A stretch of 64,000 nt of DNA, taken from Liolophura sinensis (taxonomy: Eukaryota > Mollusca > Polyplacophora > Chitonida > Chitonidae). The notes beneath the pieces are model-generated. The model was not told where the DNA came from and made no database searches. It worked only from the letters and a program-made list of their open reading frames with translations. The position numbers and the translations under genes are program-made. Positions within the stretch are counted from its first letter, which is position 1. The number at the start of each line of letters is the position of its first letter. Location: the NCBI RefSeq assembly GCF_032854445.1, contig NC_088307.1, positions 5,334,001 to 5,398,000 on the forward strand, in the 5' to 3' direction. Positions 25,101 through 37,100 of the stretch are shown piece after piece.

Positions 25101-28100
25101 AATGAGGCTACCTGTGTCGACCTCATCAACAATTACCGGTGTGTCTGTGTTACAGGATGGACAGGTAAGTTGTCTCTATATCTAGCTGATGGAAATTTGG
25201 TGCATATTACGAATGTATTAATGAATTGTTTTCGGCACATAGTGTAGCAATGGTGGTGACATTGTTGAAATGTATAGACAGTATTTATATATGTGCAGAA
25301 CTTTGTTTGGTTTCATTTCAATCAACATTTTTCAAGTTATTGCTGCTTTTATATAGACTACACCTGCTCTGAATGAAGCCCCATGTTACTGAACCTTGAT
25401 TATCACATAACGCAGGACTATAGTTTTTGAGGCATGAAACCACGAGAAGGTGGGAACACCACCACCCCAACTCCCCCCACCCACCCACCTCCACCCCCAT
25501 AAAACTGCAATACGTGGGTTATGTCGCGACAGTGAACAATATTTTCTTGGCAACAGAATGTAAAAAAATAACATGACATCAACCTTTGAGAGTTACAGAA
25601 GCATCAGTTTATCGTAAATTAAGTCTGACAGAGTTCAGTTGTATTTAATTAGCGCGAGGATATTTAAAGAAGACCTCTAAAAGTCGAATTACGCATCATT
25701 AAATAGACCACATAAAACTATGCATAAATATACTTTCCTTTATTTTTGTAGATTTTTGTGAAAATAGTTAAAGGTGCTTATCCAGCTCAAATCACAACAC
25801 TGAATGTTGGAACAACTCACAATTTTATCCATGAGTGAAAGAATTACTGAAATGATGTTCCCAAAAATTCCTTCCTTCTGATGAACATCAGGAAATAAAG
25901 TGATGTGACATCAGAGTTCCTAGGTAACGTGGGTATGGCGCTTGTAGCCTTCCATAGTTTTCAAATATCTGAATGCCTTTCAGCACTCTGAAAAATCTGA
26001 AAAAATAAATGAAAGTATTTTTATGCATAGTTTTCAGTTGTCCGCATGATATTTTAGCTTTCTTTTACTAAAATGACCTCCGGATGGATTGCAAACATGT
26101 GCGTGACATTTACCCGGGGCTTTCCAAATAAGTTTGCAGAAATCTGTCTTAAAACCCGGTCTTCAACTAGATTATGCCGCCTACCTACCAAAGCTTGACA
26201 TTAGCCAATTTCTGAGGTCTCCTCTATCCACAACTTACTCCTAAAAAGGCGCTTTTTAAACGGAAGAATCACTCCAAGGGAGGTTATTTGGTGTGGCCCT
26301 AATTTGACTCTCACAAAATGAAACATTGTCAACACAATTCCCTCTAAACTTCCCAACAGATTTTTATAGAAAGTCGGCAGATATGTTGGAGACATGATGT
26401 GTAGATGTGCGTCTGGATACTGTAAAGTCAGCTACCCTTCTCTTCTAAATACAAAAGGCATCAGCATGGGGTGTCTTTATTTATTTATTTGATGGGTGTT
26501 TTACGCCGTACTCAAGAATATTTCAGTTATACGGTGGCAGCCAGCTTTATAGTGGGATAAAACTGTGCACAGACCAGGGGGAACCCACGACCATCCACAT
26601 GTTGCTGGCAGATCTTCAAGACAACCGGAGTGCAAGCCAGCATTATCTGGACTTGAACAGCGACCGCATTGGTGACTCCTGGGTCATTACGCTGCTCTAG
26701 CGTGCTAACAGGCTGAGCCATGGAGCCTTCAGCATGGGGTGTAAACTGTGACACTGTTGTTGCAACAACAGTGATAGTTGGCAAAGTGGTAAGACATAAC
26801 CAGTGAAATGCATCCTTTGTCAAATTATCACCGCTAAGGTTTTATGATAACAGTTCGTGTGAGCAGAATTGAAAAAAAATGCTGTGGTGTTAATTACAAT
26901 GTATGAGACATCACTGGCCTAGAATTGTGCCAAATGCTGTGTTGTCATGAAATTTAATAAATGATCAGTTCTGAGGCTGATGAAGTCCAGTGTGGTATTG
27001 TAGTGTGTGCATTTTCTCTTGTCATGAACATTTGTTGGCGCGCTGTTTAGCTTTTAATTAACCTCATGCTTTTAGATGTATTGATTTCAAAATGCGAGAT
27101 ACATTCTGCAACATGCTTGACTGGGAGTATCACAGTACAGAGTATGCAGTACAATTCTTGACAATGTGCTTGACTTTTCATAAGCAAGTCATTTACATAA
27201 ATATTGAAAAGTAAGGGCTCAAGAATAGAACCTGGAGGAACGCCAGATTTCGCTGACAGAATTGCACTGCTGAAGTGTTACCACTTTTAATAGTTCAATG
27301 TTGTTTTGTGTCGCTGCAGGTTTATTACACATAGGACCCATCACCAGCATTGTGCAGTATCTACCATCATGCCATAAATGTCTGAATTTGTCAATTATTT
27401 CTTTCTTTTCCTCACGGACAACAAAATACTAGAGATTCAGATTAAATGATTCTTGGAAACAGAAATTTGAGTGAATTACATGTGTTTACTACGCCAAACG
27501 TTTTCTGAATCAGTTTCTATATGGGATGGAAATTCAAATATCTGCAGCTGACACATGTTCTGAACAATTTTTTTTTTTTTTTCAATTAATGTCAAATCTC
27601 CATCACACATCATGTCATTGCAGGCATTTTAGATGGCTCAAAGGTTGAAAAATTTGACTGGGTGTAAAAAACACGGACATTTTCCCCCCATTTTGTGGCT
27701 GAGGATTGCTATAGCTATGAATTAAAAACCCCCTGTGTAATGGGTCAGATATGAAACCCAGCAATTTCAGCGTGATCGTAAAGATCCAGAACCAAACCTC
27801 TGACATCGATGGATGACTCATCTGGCGTGTTAGACACAACAAAACAATCACTATAGGGCTTATGTACCCCACCATATTTCAGTTCTCTCTTAGCTTGTTT
27901 CAATTTCGGCAAGATCAGTAAAAATTTTAGTGTATTTTATAAACATAAATCACAACAGAAGTTTTTTGATTGGTGTCTTGAGAAAGGTTTTTTTGTTTGG
28001 ACTGTGTATTAGACACAAAATCCTGTTCAATATATGTGCTTTTTTCTTTTTTTTCTTTTTTTTTCTTTTTTTTTCTTTTTTTTTGGTGAGTGCTTTTATT

Positions 28101-31100
28101 TGTTTGTTATGCTGTGATATTTAATCAGAGGATATGTCACAATTCACACATTAAAACAAAAACATGTTAACGAAAATTGTGGCTTAGTTGCAATTATATT
28201 ATATTTTGTGTTTTTGTTTTGTGGAAGCAAATTATATCCTTCTGAAGAATGGTGTCTGATTTCTTCCAGTGAAAAGTCAACCAGAAAGATATGTTTGGAT
28301 GCCTGTGATTTAAAATTTGTGTGTATCATTCTGTAGTTTTTTTTTTTTTTTTATGTTTGCGGTATTTAGACACAGTCAAGAAAAATCTATTTCACTTCTC
28401 CCTTATCTTTGAATTAAATGGCCTGTGTTATGTTTGTATTTTCAAGAATAAGAATTATGTCAGAATTGTTATAAAAATGATGTGTAAACATTGCTAAGAG
28501 TGTGTAAGGTTTACACATGTAGTAAAGAGAACCCAGCTAATCTTCATCACTCTGCAAAGGCTACACTGCCCTCTTTGTCCTGACATGGGATAGTAGTCAT
28601 CAGGAGTCATTATTATTTGCGAGAAGACACGGTCCTCAAGACTGGCCCGGGCTCCGTGGCCCACAAAGGGCTCTTCTCAGCTTTCTTTGTTGCTTTGTCC
28701 GATCAACACGTGCCTGGCTGACTGTCTTCTCTCTTTGCTGAAAACCCATTGTTAAAAGCCTGTTGAATATTAATGAGCTATTGCTATGGCGATTGCATCG
28801 GATCACTCCCCTCACTCTCCACTTTTACTTCACAGTGTGGTGCCTGGACCAAGTGACACACCCACTAACCCTACTCCACTGTTGTGAGGGGGGAAGATTC
28901 AGAAGGCAAAGATAAGGTTGGAGGGGTGGGGTGAGAGGGGAGTACAGGGGTTAAGAAATGAGTATGGATTGGCTTCTTACTGCCTTCAGACTTGCAAAAA
29001 GAAAAAAATGTAAATACTGTACAAAATTCCAAGAAAACTGAAGTGTTTATATAATTAAAGGACATAATAACATATAGCTGCATTATGAGGGTTGAAAAAA
29101 AGATAAAAAATTTACTCAGATGTATTTAAAAAAATTTTAATAAATATAAATTAATTGGCACGAATTTTCAGTTTGAGAATAATATGTCATATGACTGCGT
29201 ATTAAATAAATATCTTTTGTTGCCATATTGGTTATATCTGGGACTATTATATGTAGTATAATATACAATGTATATAATAGTCGCAGGTTATATGTAGTCA
29301 CACAGTGTTAGAATGTACAGTGAACATTAACCATGCATGAAGCTAATGAGTGCTAAAACCTCTAAAAACATGGGTTTAATTTCAGCATAAAACATGCTAA
29401 TTCACTGAAGAGGTATACATACAAAAATGCATGTGTGTTAAGAATGTACTTTTTATGGTGAATATACTTTAATTCAGCTGAAATTTGTCATTGTTTCAAT
29501 TTGTTCCCTTAATTGTTGAGCTGTACACATCTGTTAGACCCATAGTGTCTTTAATAGCAGTAGCTGAGGGTAACACTTACACTATGCAGAGTTCCCTGTT
29601 AGGCCACACCCTCTTCAATATGTCCCTTCCCTGACCCCTACAGGCTGGGTGATTAGTGCAGACACAGCCCAGTGGGGGGGGGGGGGGGAAGGGGTGCTTA
29701 GCCAATCTACCCTCTGCACATACAACAACAGGACATCTGGCTTATATTTGAAATCCAGGGTTTAATCAGATCAGAGTTGTAGATCATAGGGGCTGCTGCA
29801 GTTGTCCAGTTCTTAGTAGTAAACGGAACAGTGCTCTGTGTTCAAGATGCACTGACCTCCAGGTCCGGTTCTTAAGGGGACAGTCCAGTGTTGTAGAGCA
29901 CTGTGAGGTTGCTGACCACTAAATAAGGAAGTGTCCAGATTTGAATAGTTAGGGGAACAGTGCTGACTCCTCATCATTTCCAGTGTTAGCTTTTAATAAG
30001 GCTAAGGCTAAGGCTAAGCTGACCACTTTGGGTTTGCTGACCACTGTGAAATAAGGATGTGCTCAATGTTTTGAAACCCACTGAATAGAAGTTTGTTCTG
30101 ATGATTCAGCAGTCATGTATATTTGTCTGTGGAGATTTACTGTCAACCAATCTTTCTTCAGTAATAGTTAAGAAACTTCAGGAAACATCATTCAATTGTC
30201 TTTGGATTCAGTCTGAGAAAATCTAGGATCAAGTCAGGAAAATTAATGTACAATGACCTTCACCTTACTTCTGCATTGACCTTCAACCTGCTCCTGCATT
30301 GACCTTCAACCCACTTCTGCATATTGACCTACAACCTGCTTCTGCGTTGACCTTCAACCCACCTCTGCATATTGACCTTCAACCTGCTTTTGCTGTTGAA
30401 CTGAAGCCAACATTGGTGTTGGATGGAATGCTGTCGTAGAAACGAGAAGTACAAGGAAAAATTGCATGCTGTGATATACAGGGGATAATATCAGATAGCT
30501 GGTCTAATGACACCTTTGAAATGGTTCCCCCAAACCCTCCTCCAGTTGGTTTTTATACTTAGGAGTCAAGCGGTGGACACTTTATCAATCGACAAAAGTA
30601 GTTCATGAGGCAGTGGTAGTTTTGGCTGAAAGTGGCTGGAAAAAGACTATATTGACTGATATTGATTTGGGTTAACGTGTATGCTATACAGGTGTGGTAG
30701 TAATCAGGCTTGTCTTGAGAAATAGCGAACCAGTGTGAGCCGTGGAAAACCTATGTAACATAAGCTCGATCAAGAGTATAGCCAGAATGTTACATGTTTA
30801 ATTATTAATTACTCGTGCAAATGGGTTAATTAATCAACAACAAACAGAGTCGTTGATCACAAGTTAGCTGTGGAGAACACCAGCGTCGCGATCACTGAGG
30901 CGTGTCTACAGCTGTGAGCAGTTCATGTAACACCCTCCTGGTCTGCATAGTTTCCCAGCCTGTTACCTGGATGGTAGAAAGCTATTGATTGGATTTGCAC
31001 CTGGCTGTCAAGTACTGTTAGATAAACTGTTTGATGTGTTATTGGAAGAGAGACATACCTATACTGACAGGAGCTGTGCTGTAGATCTGATTAGGACAGA

Positions 31101-34100
31101 CACTTACACCTAATTAAGCCGTGGTATTAGATGTGTTATTTATATATTAAACCGTGGTTGACGGGGAGTCTGTGAAGTGCGACTTTTGTTGGCAGAGAAG
31201 ATTTCCAATGATGCCAGAGAGGTGGTCAAATGTGAATCTCAATTCTCACAGCCAGTGAATCATCATCGAGGAAAATATCGTGAAAATTGGCTCGGTTATA
31301 TGCCATGTGGATGTAAACTTCTGGAATACCCCAGATCTGGTACTTAGATGAAAAAAAGATGTGTTTTCAGACCCGTGTATAGCTCCAGTATTCCTATGCA
31401 CGATCATTGTGGGATTTATGTCTTTAAGTTGATGCTTTGTGATTTTCAAGGATATGACCTTCCCGTGTGCCAACAAAAGACATATTCATCTGTGGAGTTA
31501 AAGCGAGATGAACTCTCAGAACAGGTCTGTTAGCTAAGCATGTAAATATCACCTCTGTACAGAGGAACAGGACTGGCAAGCTAGCCACTCGATCATGTTT
31601 CTTAATATCACCATCCCAAGAGATGAGACATATGAACTGTTTGGCTGATGTTTTCTGGTGTTCGTAGAACAATAGCTGAGGGACGCCTGACTCTATCAGG
31701 TTTCATCTGATTCGTGTTACGTCATCGCATTTACTTGGCTGGCCGTTTGACTTGTCGGGAGGTTTTTATTGAGACCATTGTTGTCAGCACGCTGTGTAAA
31801 CAATGTCATCCAGCTCAACAGAAGAATGGAGTTCTAACCAAGCGGTGTCATAATCATGTATTCAGGCAGTTAACATGTACTGAAAATGTTAAAATGGAGG
31901 AACTTTTTTCATAATCAGAAATAGTAATAACTTATATTAATATTTTTAAAAAATTGAGAAATTGTGAAGTTATTTAATAGGATGTTTTTTTAATACAGAC
32001 ATAAAAAGACCTGATAGACATTGATAGTAATTTAAATTTTTTTGTTGTAAACAAGGCTACTAAAGTAAAAATAAGAATACATGAGAAAAAATTATTTTAA
32101 AAAAAGATTATTGCGGTATGCATCAGTCAGTACACTTGCAAGAAATCAGTCAGCATTTCTTCCTGGAAATTAAGTCATCTTAATAGAAATCACAATTGAC
32201 AAATTTTGGCTGAAAAAACAAAACAACAAAACAAAATTAGATGTTTATGTTTTGCACGGAAGTGCATGTTTTGGCCTGCGTGGCCTTTATATGGAAGTAT
32301 GAAATAATATAGAACAATGGAGTAAGTGATGACGTAAGGTGTGGAGGACAAGACCACTGAATGTAATCCTGGCGATGACCTGAGCCAAACATGAAGAGCG
32401 CAAATCTGTTGGTTGATGTCCTATCAAGGCGTTGCTTCTAAGAGTGCAGTCGCAGCTGTCATTGTCCTGCAGTGTCACTCCGTGGTTGCACCCAGACAAC
32501 AAACGCGTCTGTCCTGCAGTCAGCCTCTACAGCTGCGTGTTGCGCGTTGATCTCTCTGACGACTGCAATCTCCTTCTGCATGTTTACAAGTGAATCTGCA
32601 ATAGCCAACTTGTTCATTTTAGTCTGCATCTGTGCTGGCAAGGGTTTGTTTTTGTGTGGGACGGAACTTCTGCCACTGCATTAGCGTTGCAGTTTTGCAG
32701 TGTTGGAAATCACTATTGGAAAAGACTGTCTTAGGTACTATAGTGTTTATACAGAACTGTTGAATCAGCAAGTTTGCGGGCTGTATTTCTTCTGCAATCT
32801 TTCATTAACTGTGAGAAATTCAGGAGCTTACGTATAGTGCATTATTATTGAACCAAATCCAGACCAAGTTCAAGAAACGCTAAGTACGGTCCTGTTTCGG
32901 AGACTTTGTTTACTTCGTGGTGAGACGGTCCATGAGGATGCGTAGTCATGGCAACGGTGACTCAGTATCGCTGTCTCGTCGTCGTCGCAAAAAGTCTTCT
33001 GCTCGCTTGGATTCTTCTTTCACCCTTGTCAGGTAATTAATAGTTTCTAAAATTACTCATCGTCTTGTGTTTTGCTTCTATTTTTAGCTATTTTGGTTGA
33101 GTCATGTCATCGTCCGTGTATCAATCAAGTTGATGTCGCTTAATGTTCTCTCCAAATCTTGCTTTCAAATTCAAATTTGGTCGCTGAAGCTAAATGTTTG
33201 TTGAACAGAATCAGCTGTGAAAATTAGTGACAGGCATTTTTTTTTACTGAATACAATTATTGATGGAGCGTTGTTGATAGTTATTTTCAGCACACAGGAA
33301 AATGTTGATTTTTGAATAAATGAATCATTATGAGGGGCTTGAATCCACATTGGCAATAATTTCAGCTATATCGAGGGAAGATTTCTAAATAAAACCACCC
33401 ATATAATTTCTGTGATAGCTTTCAATATTTGTGCTAATAATTCACAGGTATATTTGATTAGGAAATGTGAAGAAGAGATCATTATTGTGGTGTTCTGTAT
33501 CAAAGTACCTGAGACTTTATGAAATACCAAGGCTTATTCATGCATAATATAATGCATTATACGTGTTGATAAAAGTTGATAAAGCACAAATCTATAAGTA
33601 AGATTTTGTCTTTATCTGATACAGACATAACTTAAGCTTTAGAATAAATCTGCGATTTTAGCTTCAGGATTGTTATATTTGGGGATTGTTGGCCAGCGCC
33701 TAATTCTGCGTAAGTCATGCTGATTGCTACTATTTATGTAGGCATTTACATGAACAGTTAGAATAAACCCCTGACTAAGGTAAATTGACAAGAGGTGATT
33801 TTTGCAATTTGCCAACTGTCACACTGTCATCACTGCTCTGGTTTTACTCTCTATGCTGTTATCTCTTTTTTAACTACATGGTTTGTGTTTTGTCAGAGAT
33901 CTCAAGGAAAAAAACATGTCCATTCACGCAACTGACTTTGTCAATATATAACCATGAATGGTTTTTTATATTATAAGAATTTTGATCATGCAGAACTAAA
34001 ATATCTTAAATGTACATGGATATCTGAAACATTAAATTACGTGATGTGCTTTTTTGAATTTGTAGGGAGAATTACATCTTTGACATGATCCGTTCTAAAA

Positions 34101-37100
34101 TGTATGACACTGTTCATGAGTGATAGGATTCTGTCTCTTCCTAATGAGAAGATTTATTACAATTTACTAACAAATATGGGAATGACTTGTGAACCATTTT
34201 TTTACCTGTGATTACATAGTTAAAAAAAAGTTCGGAATGAAGGAGTGAATGATAATGGCTTAATGCCAGGGAAGGTGAGAAGCCAGAGCATAAACCTAAT
34301 ATCAAGCTTCCTGCCCTTCGACCAGATTTATTGTCTATAAAATGTGTAAATTACCTGAGGCACACTGTAATAACAGATGATCACATGCTGTTATCTCCCA
34401 TTGAAAGAGCTCTTCATTTCCTGTGAGACCTGTTTCTAGGGCTCAGCTGGGAGGATGTCACAAAGTTTTGCCATCGTAAAATGCATTCTCGCAAATTGTG
34501 TTGGCTTATGCATTAATATTTAATTTTCACCATTTCTGATGTGGAGTTTGAATTTTCAACTTCTTCTTTTGTTTTTTTTTTTAATCTGCTGCTGTCTGAA
34601 ACATATTCCTGAATAGCATTTACATACTGAAGGCTTTCTCATAATAATTCTAGCATGTCAGAGTGGTATTTTCATATGTATTAAACATAAACTCTTTGTA
34701 ATAGTTTTCTGGCATTCTGCAGCGCTGATCCCTTTTCCCAGTTGCATGTGTATTTATTTTGATATGTTTTAATTTATAATTCCTCTATTTACATTGGATT
34801 CAAACTGTGCCTCCAGTGACTTAAATTTAAGTCTGATGTGTCTTATAGGGTTGTTAAACTCTGTATTTACCCTTGAAACATTGTCATAATAATTTTATTC
34901 ATAAAGGAATAAACTAGAGTAGAAAGAATTTGAAGCGGTTATTATCAAGCTAATTATTCTTATACTGGATAATGACGCTATTAATCTTGTTCATAACCAG
35001 ATTCTGAGAAGAAGTGCTGGGTCAAAATCAGAGTTCAAAACCAGATGTGATTTTGAACATACTTGTTCTTCATCCCTATAAATCTCCTTATGACTACAAC
35101 CATATGACCTATCCGTGTGCCTCAAGTCTCAGTCCAGATTTTGACTTTGATAAATGGACTACACTAACGATGCCTGAAAATTTCACTCCAGGTAAGATGG
35201 CCTGAGGGTTTGAGTATGACTGTTATGGCCTAGCAAGACCGACCCATCACAACACCTCTCACATCTCACACTTCACAATAGTTGGCGATGTCATTAAGCG
35301 ATGCTCCCTTCACACAATCCAGGGTGTTACGCTTCTTAAAACTCACTCAATTTGCCCCTGCCCCCAGGCTTTGTTTTCACGCCACCCTTCAACAAATTTC
35401 TGGCGCCGCTGTGTCTGGGGTAGTCAGACTCCAGTCCGACAGTTTTGTTTTTCTTTGTCGCCAGTTTTTCAATACCATTATAGGTTTCAGCCATGAGTGC
35501 GGTAGAAGTGAGATCAGATTTAATGAAGTTTTGCTCCATTAAAAAATATTTTCTTTAATTCCTCTTTGTAGTTTTCTGGCTTTTGGTGGCTAGCTGGTCT
35601 TTATTTAATATTGGAAATATCACAATTATTCCACCTATGGCAATAACAACTTTTTGTTTTGGTGGTTGTTTTTTGGGGTTTTTTTTCAGGGTGTGTCATA
35701 AACAGTGTTAACTTGATAAACCTTCTGCAAGAAAAACACTTTGTTTTGTGCTTCTGATTAAACTGTAAATGAGAAAAAAATGCAAAACAAGCTTGTTGCA
35801 AAACATTTTTTGTACAGTATAGCTTTATACTGGCCAAATTAATTTATATGTTAAACATCACATTTTTAAAACAGTTTATAAAGGACAGATCAAGTTGCAT
35901 TATTTGGTTTTAATGTATTTTGAAGCTGACATTTTTCTTTTTTCTGTAGTTATTAAAGTTATCCACTTCCTTTTTAATATTTCATTATGATAGTTAACAT
36001 AATTTTGTGCAAAAAATTTGAAAAAGAAACAATCTCAGTCTTGGTTTGTAAATGTGGGCACCATCGTTTACTTTTCAAATCTGATTGGTCAGTTTTTAAG
36101 AGAACAGCTGTCCTGAGCAGGTCATGATTAGACGATTCGATGTAATGCGCTTGTCGCCTCACAGATAAATTAAATGCTGATGCTCATTTCAGTAAACGTT
36201 TGCTGTCCTCCTTAATGTCCGTCTCTCGAGTCACTGCCGATTATTTCTTAATGAATCATAAAAAGCTCTTAAGGTCTGTCATTTGTCCCTCCTGACAGAG
36301 AAGATCTCCTTTTGATGTTTAGCGGGATTGAGAATTTTATGCGGCCGATTTAATTTCTCAGCAGAGAGTAAAGCCTCTGTCAGAAGTGTCTGACGCCAAA
36401 AGCTCATTTCATTGCACAACAAATTTCAGACTTGGGTTTCCAATACTTCCTGATTGTTAAAGACAGTTTTTAATTCAGGTCCTTTAACTAAGTTTTCTAG
36501 GCACTGTTTCATATCAAAGTTTGTCCAAATGACATTGGCTGGTGAACTACTTTATGCAAAACCGTTTTTGAAACCATGCTGCCGGGTTGGTTCGTCGTCT
36601 AAATTTTGGAAGGAAAATGACAATGGCTTTAATTATGTTAATTTTATCTCAAAGCAATGTCATTATGGATCTAAGTCAGTTAACTTCTCGTCTTTGATGT
36701 CTCCTATTGGCCTCTAACTATCTTAATTGACAGATGGTTACTAATCATTTGCATTGTTAATTCAATGACAGATTCAGTCGAAGTCACAATTTTTTGTTGT
36801 AACCGTTCACCTAAGAAAACTTGGACTGTTATGATTCTGTGTGCCTGTCTGTCAGTCTGTCAGTCTACATCTCTCCATTCCTTCATCTGTTCATTCAGTG
36901 TCTCTGACATGAATCGAAATAGATTCTCATGCTGTGTCAGCAACCTACGGATGGTTGTCGGTTTCCTTCGGGCTCTGCCCAGTTTCCGTCCACCATAATG
37001 CTGGCCACCGTTGTATACATGAAATATTCTTGAGTACGGCGTGAAATACCAATCAAATAAATAAATAGATCCACAGTCTAAGTTTTTAATTGGCATTCAG

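Larger units (their letters stand above)
25165..32947 (+). other. First part of the 19.2-kb intron (upstream of the internal first exon)
   Basis: No EGF or LamG exon is visible. The contents are a SINE-A with a 14-bp target-site duplication (26475-26728), a fossil LINE reverse transcriptase on the minus strand (about 27000-27930), T-rich tracts (27570-27585 and 28036-28084), a poly-G run near 29673-29688 and a ~26-bp tandem repeat (30245-30395). A GC-richer stretch at 28600-28870 contains no coding frame I can support and could be regulatory. The 3' part (about 32300-32947) would be the promoter and 5' UTR of the short form. Confidence 0.5.

Noticed and set aside
35008-35195. Possible cassette exon ending ..MPENFTPG at CCAG|GTAAGA
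   Set aside because: The donor is good and exit phase is 1, but an in-frame TGA precedes it, no clear acceptor is in the right place, and it has no EGF or LamG features.
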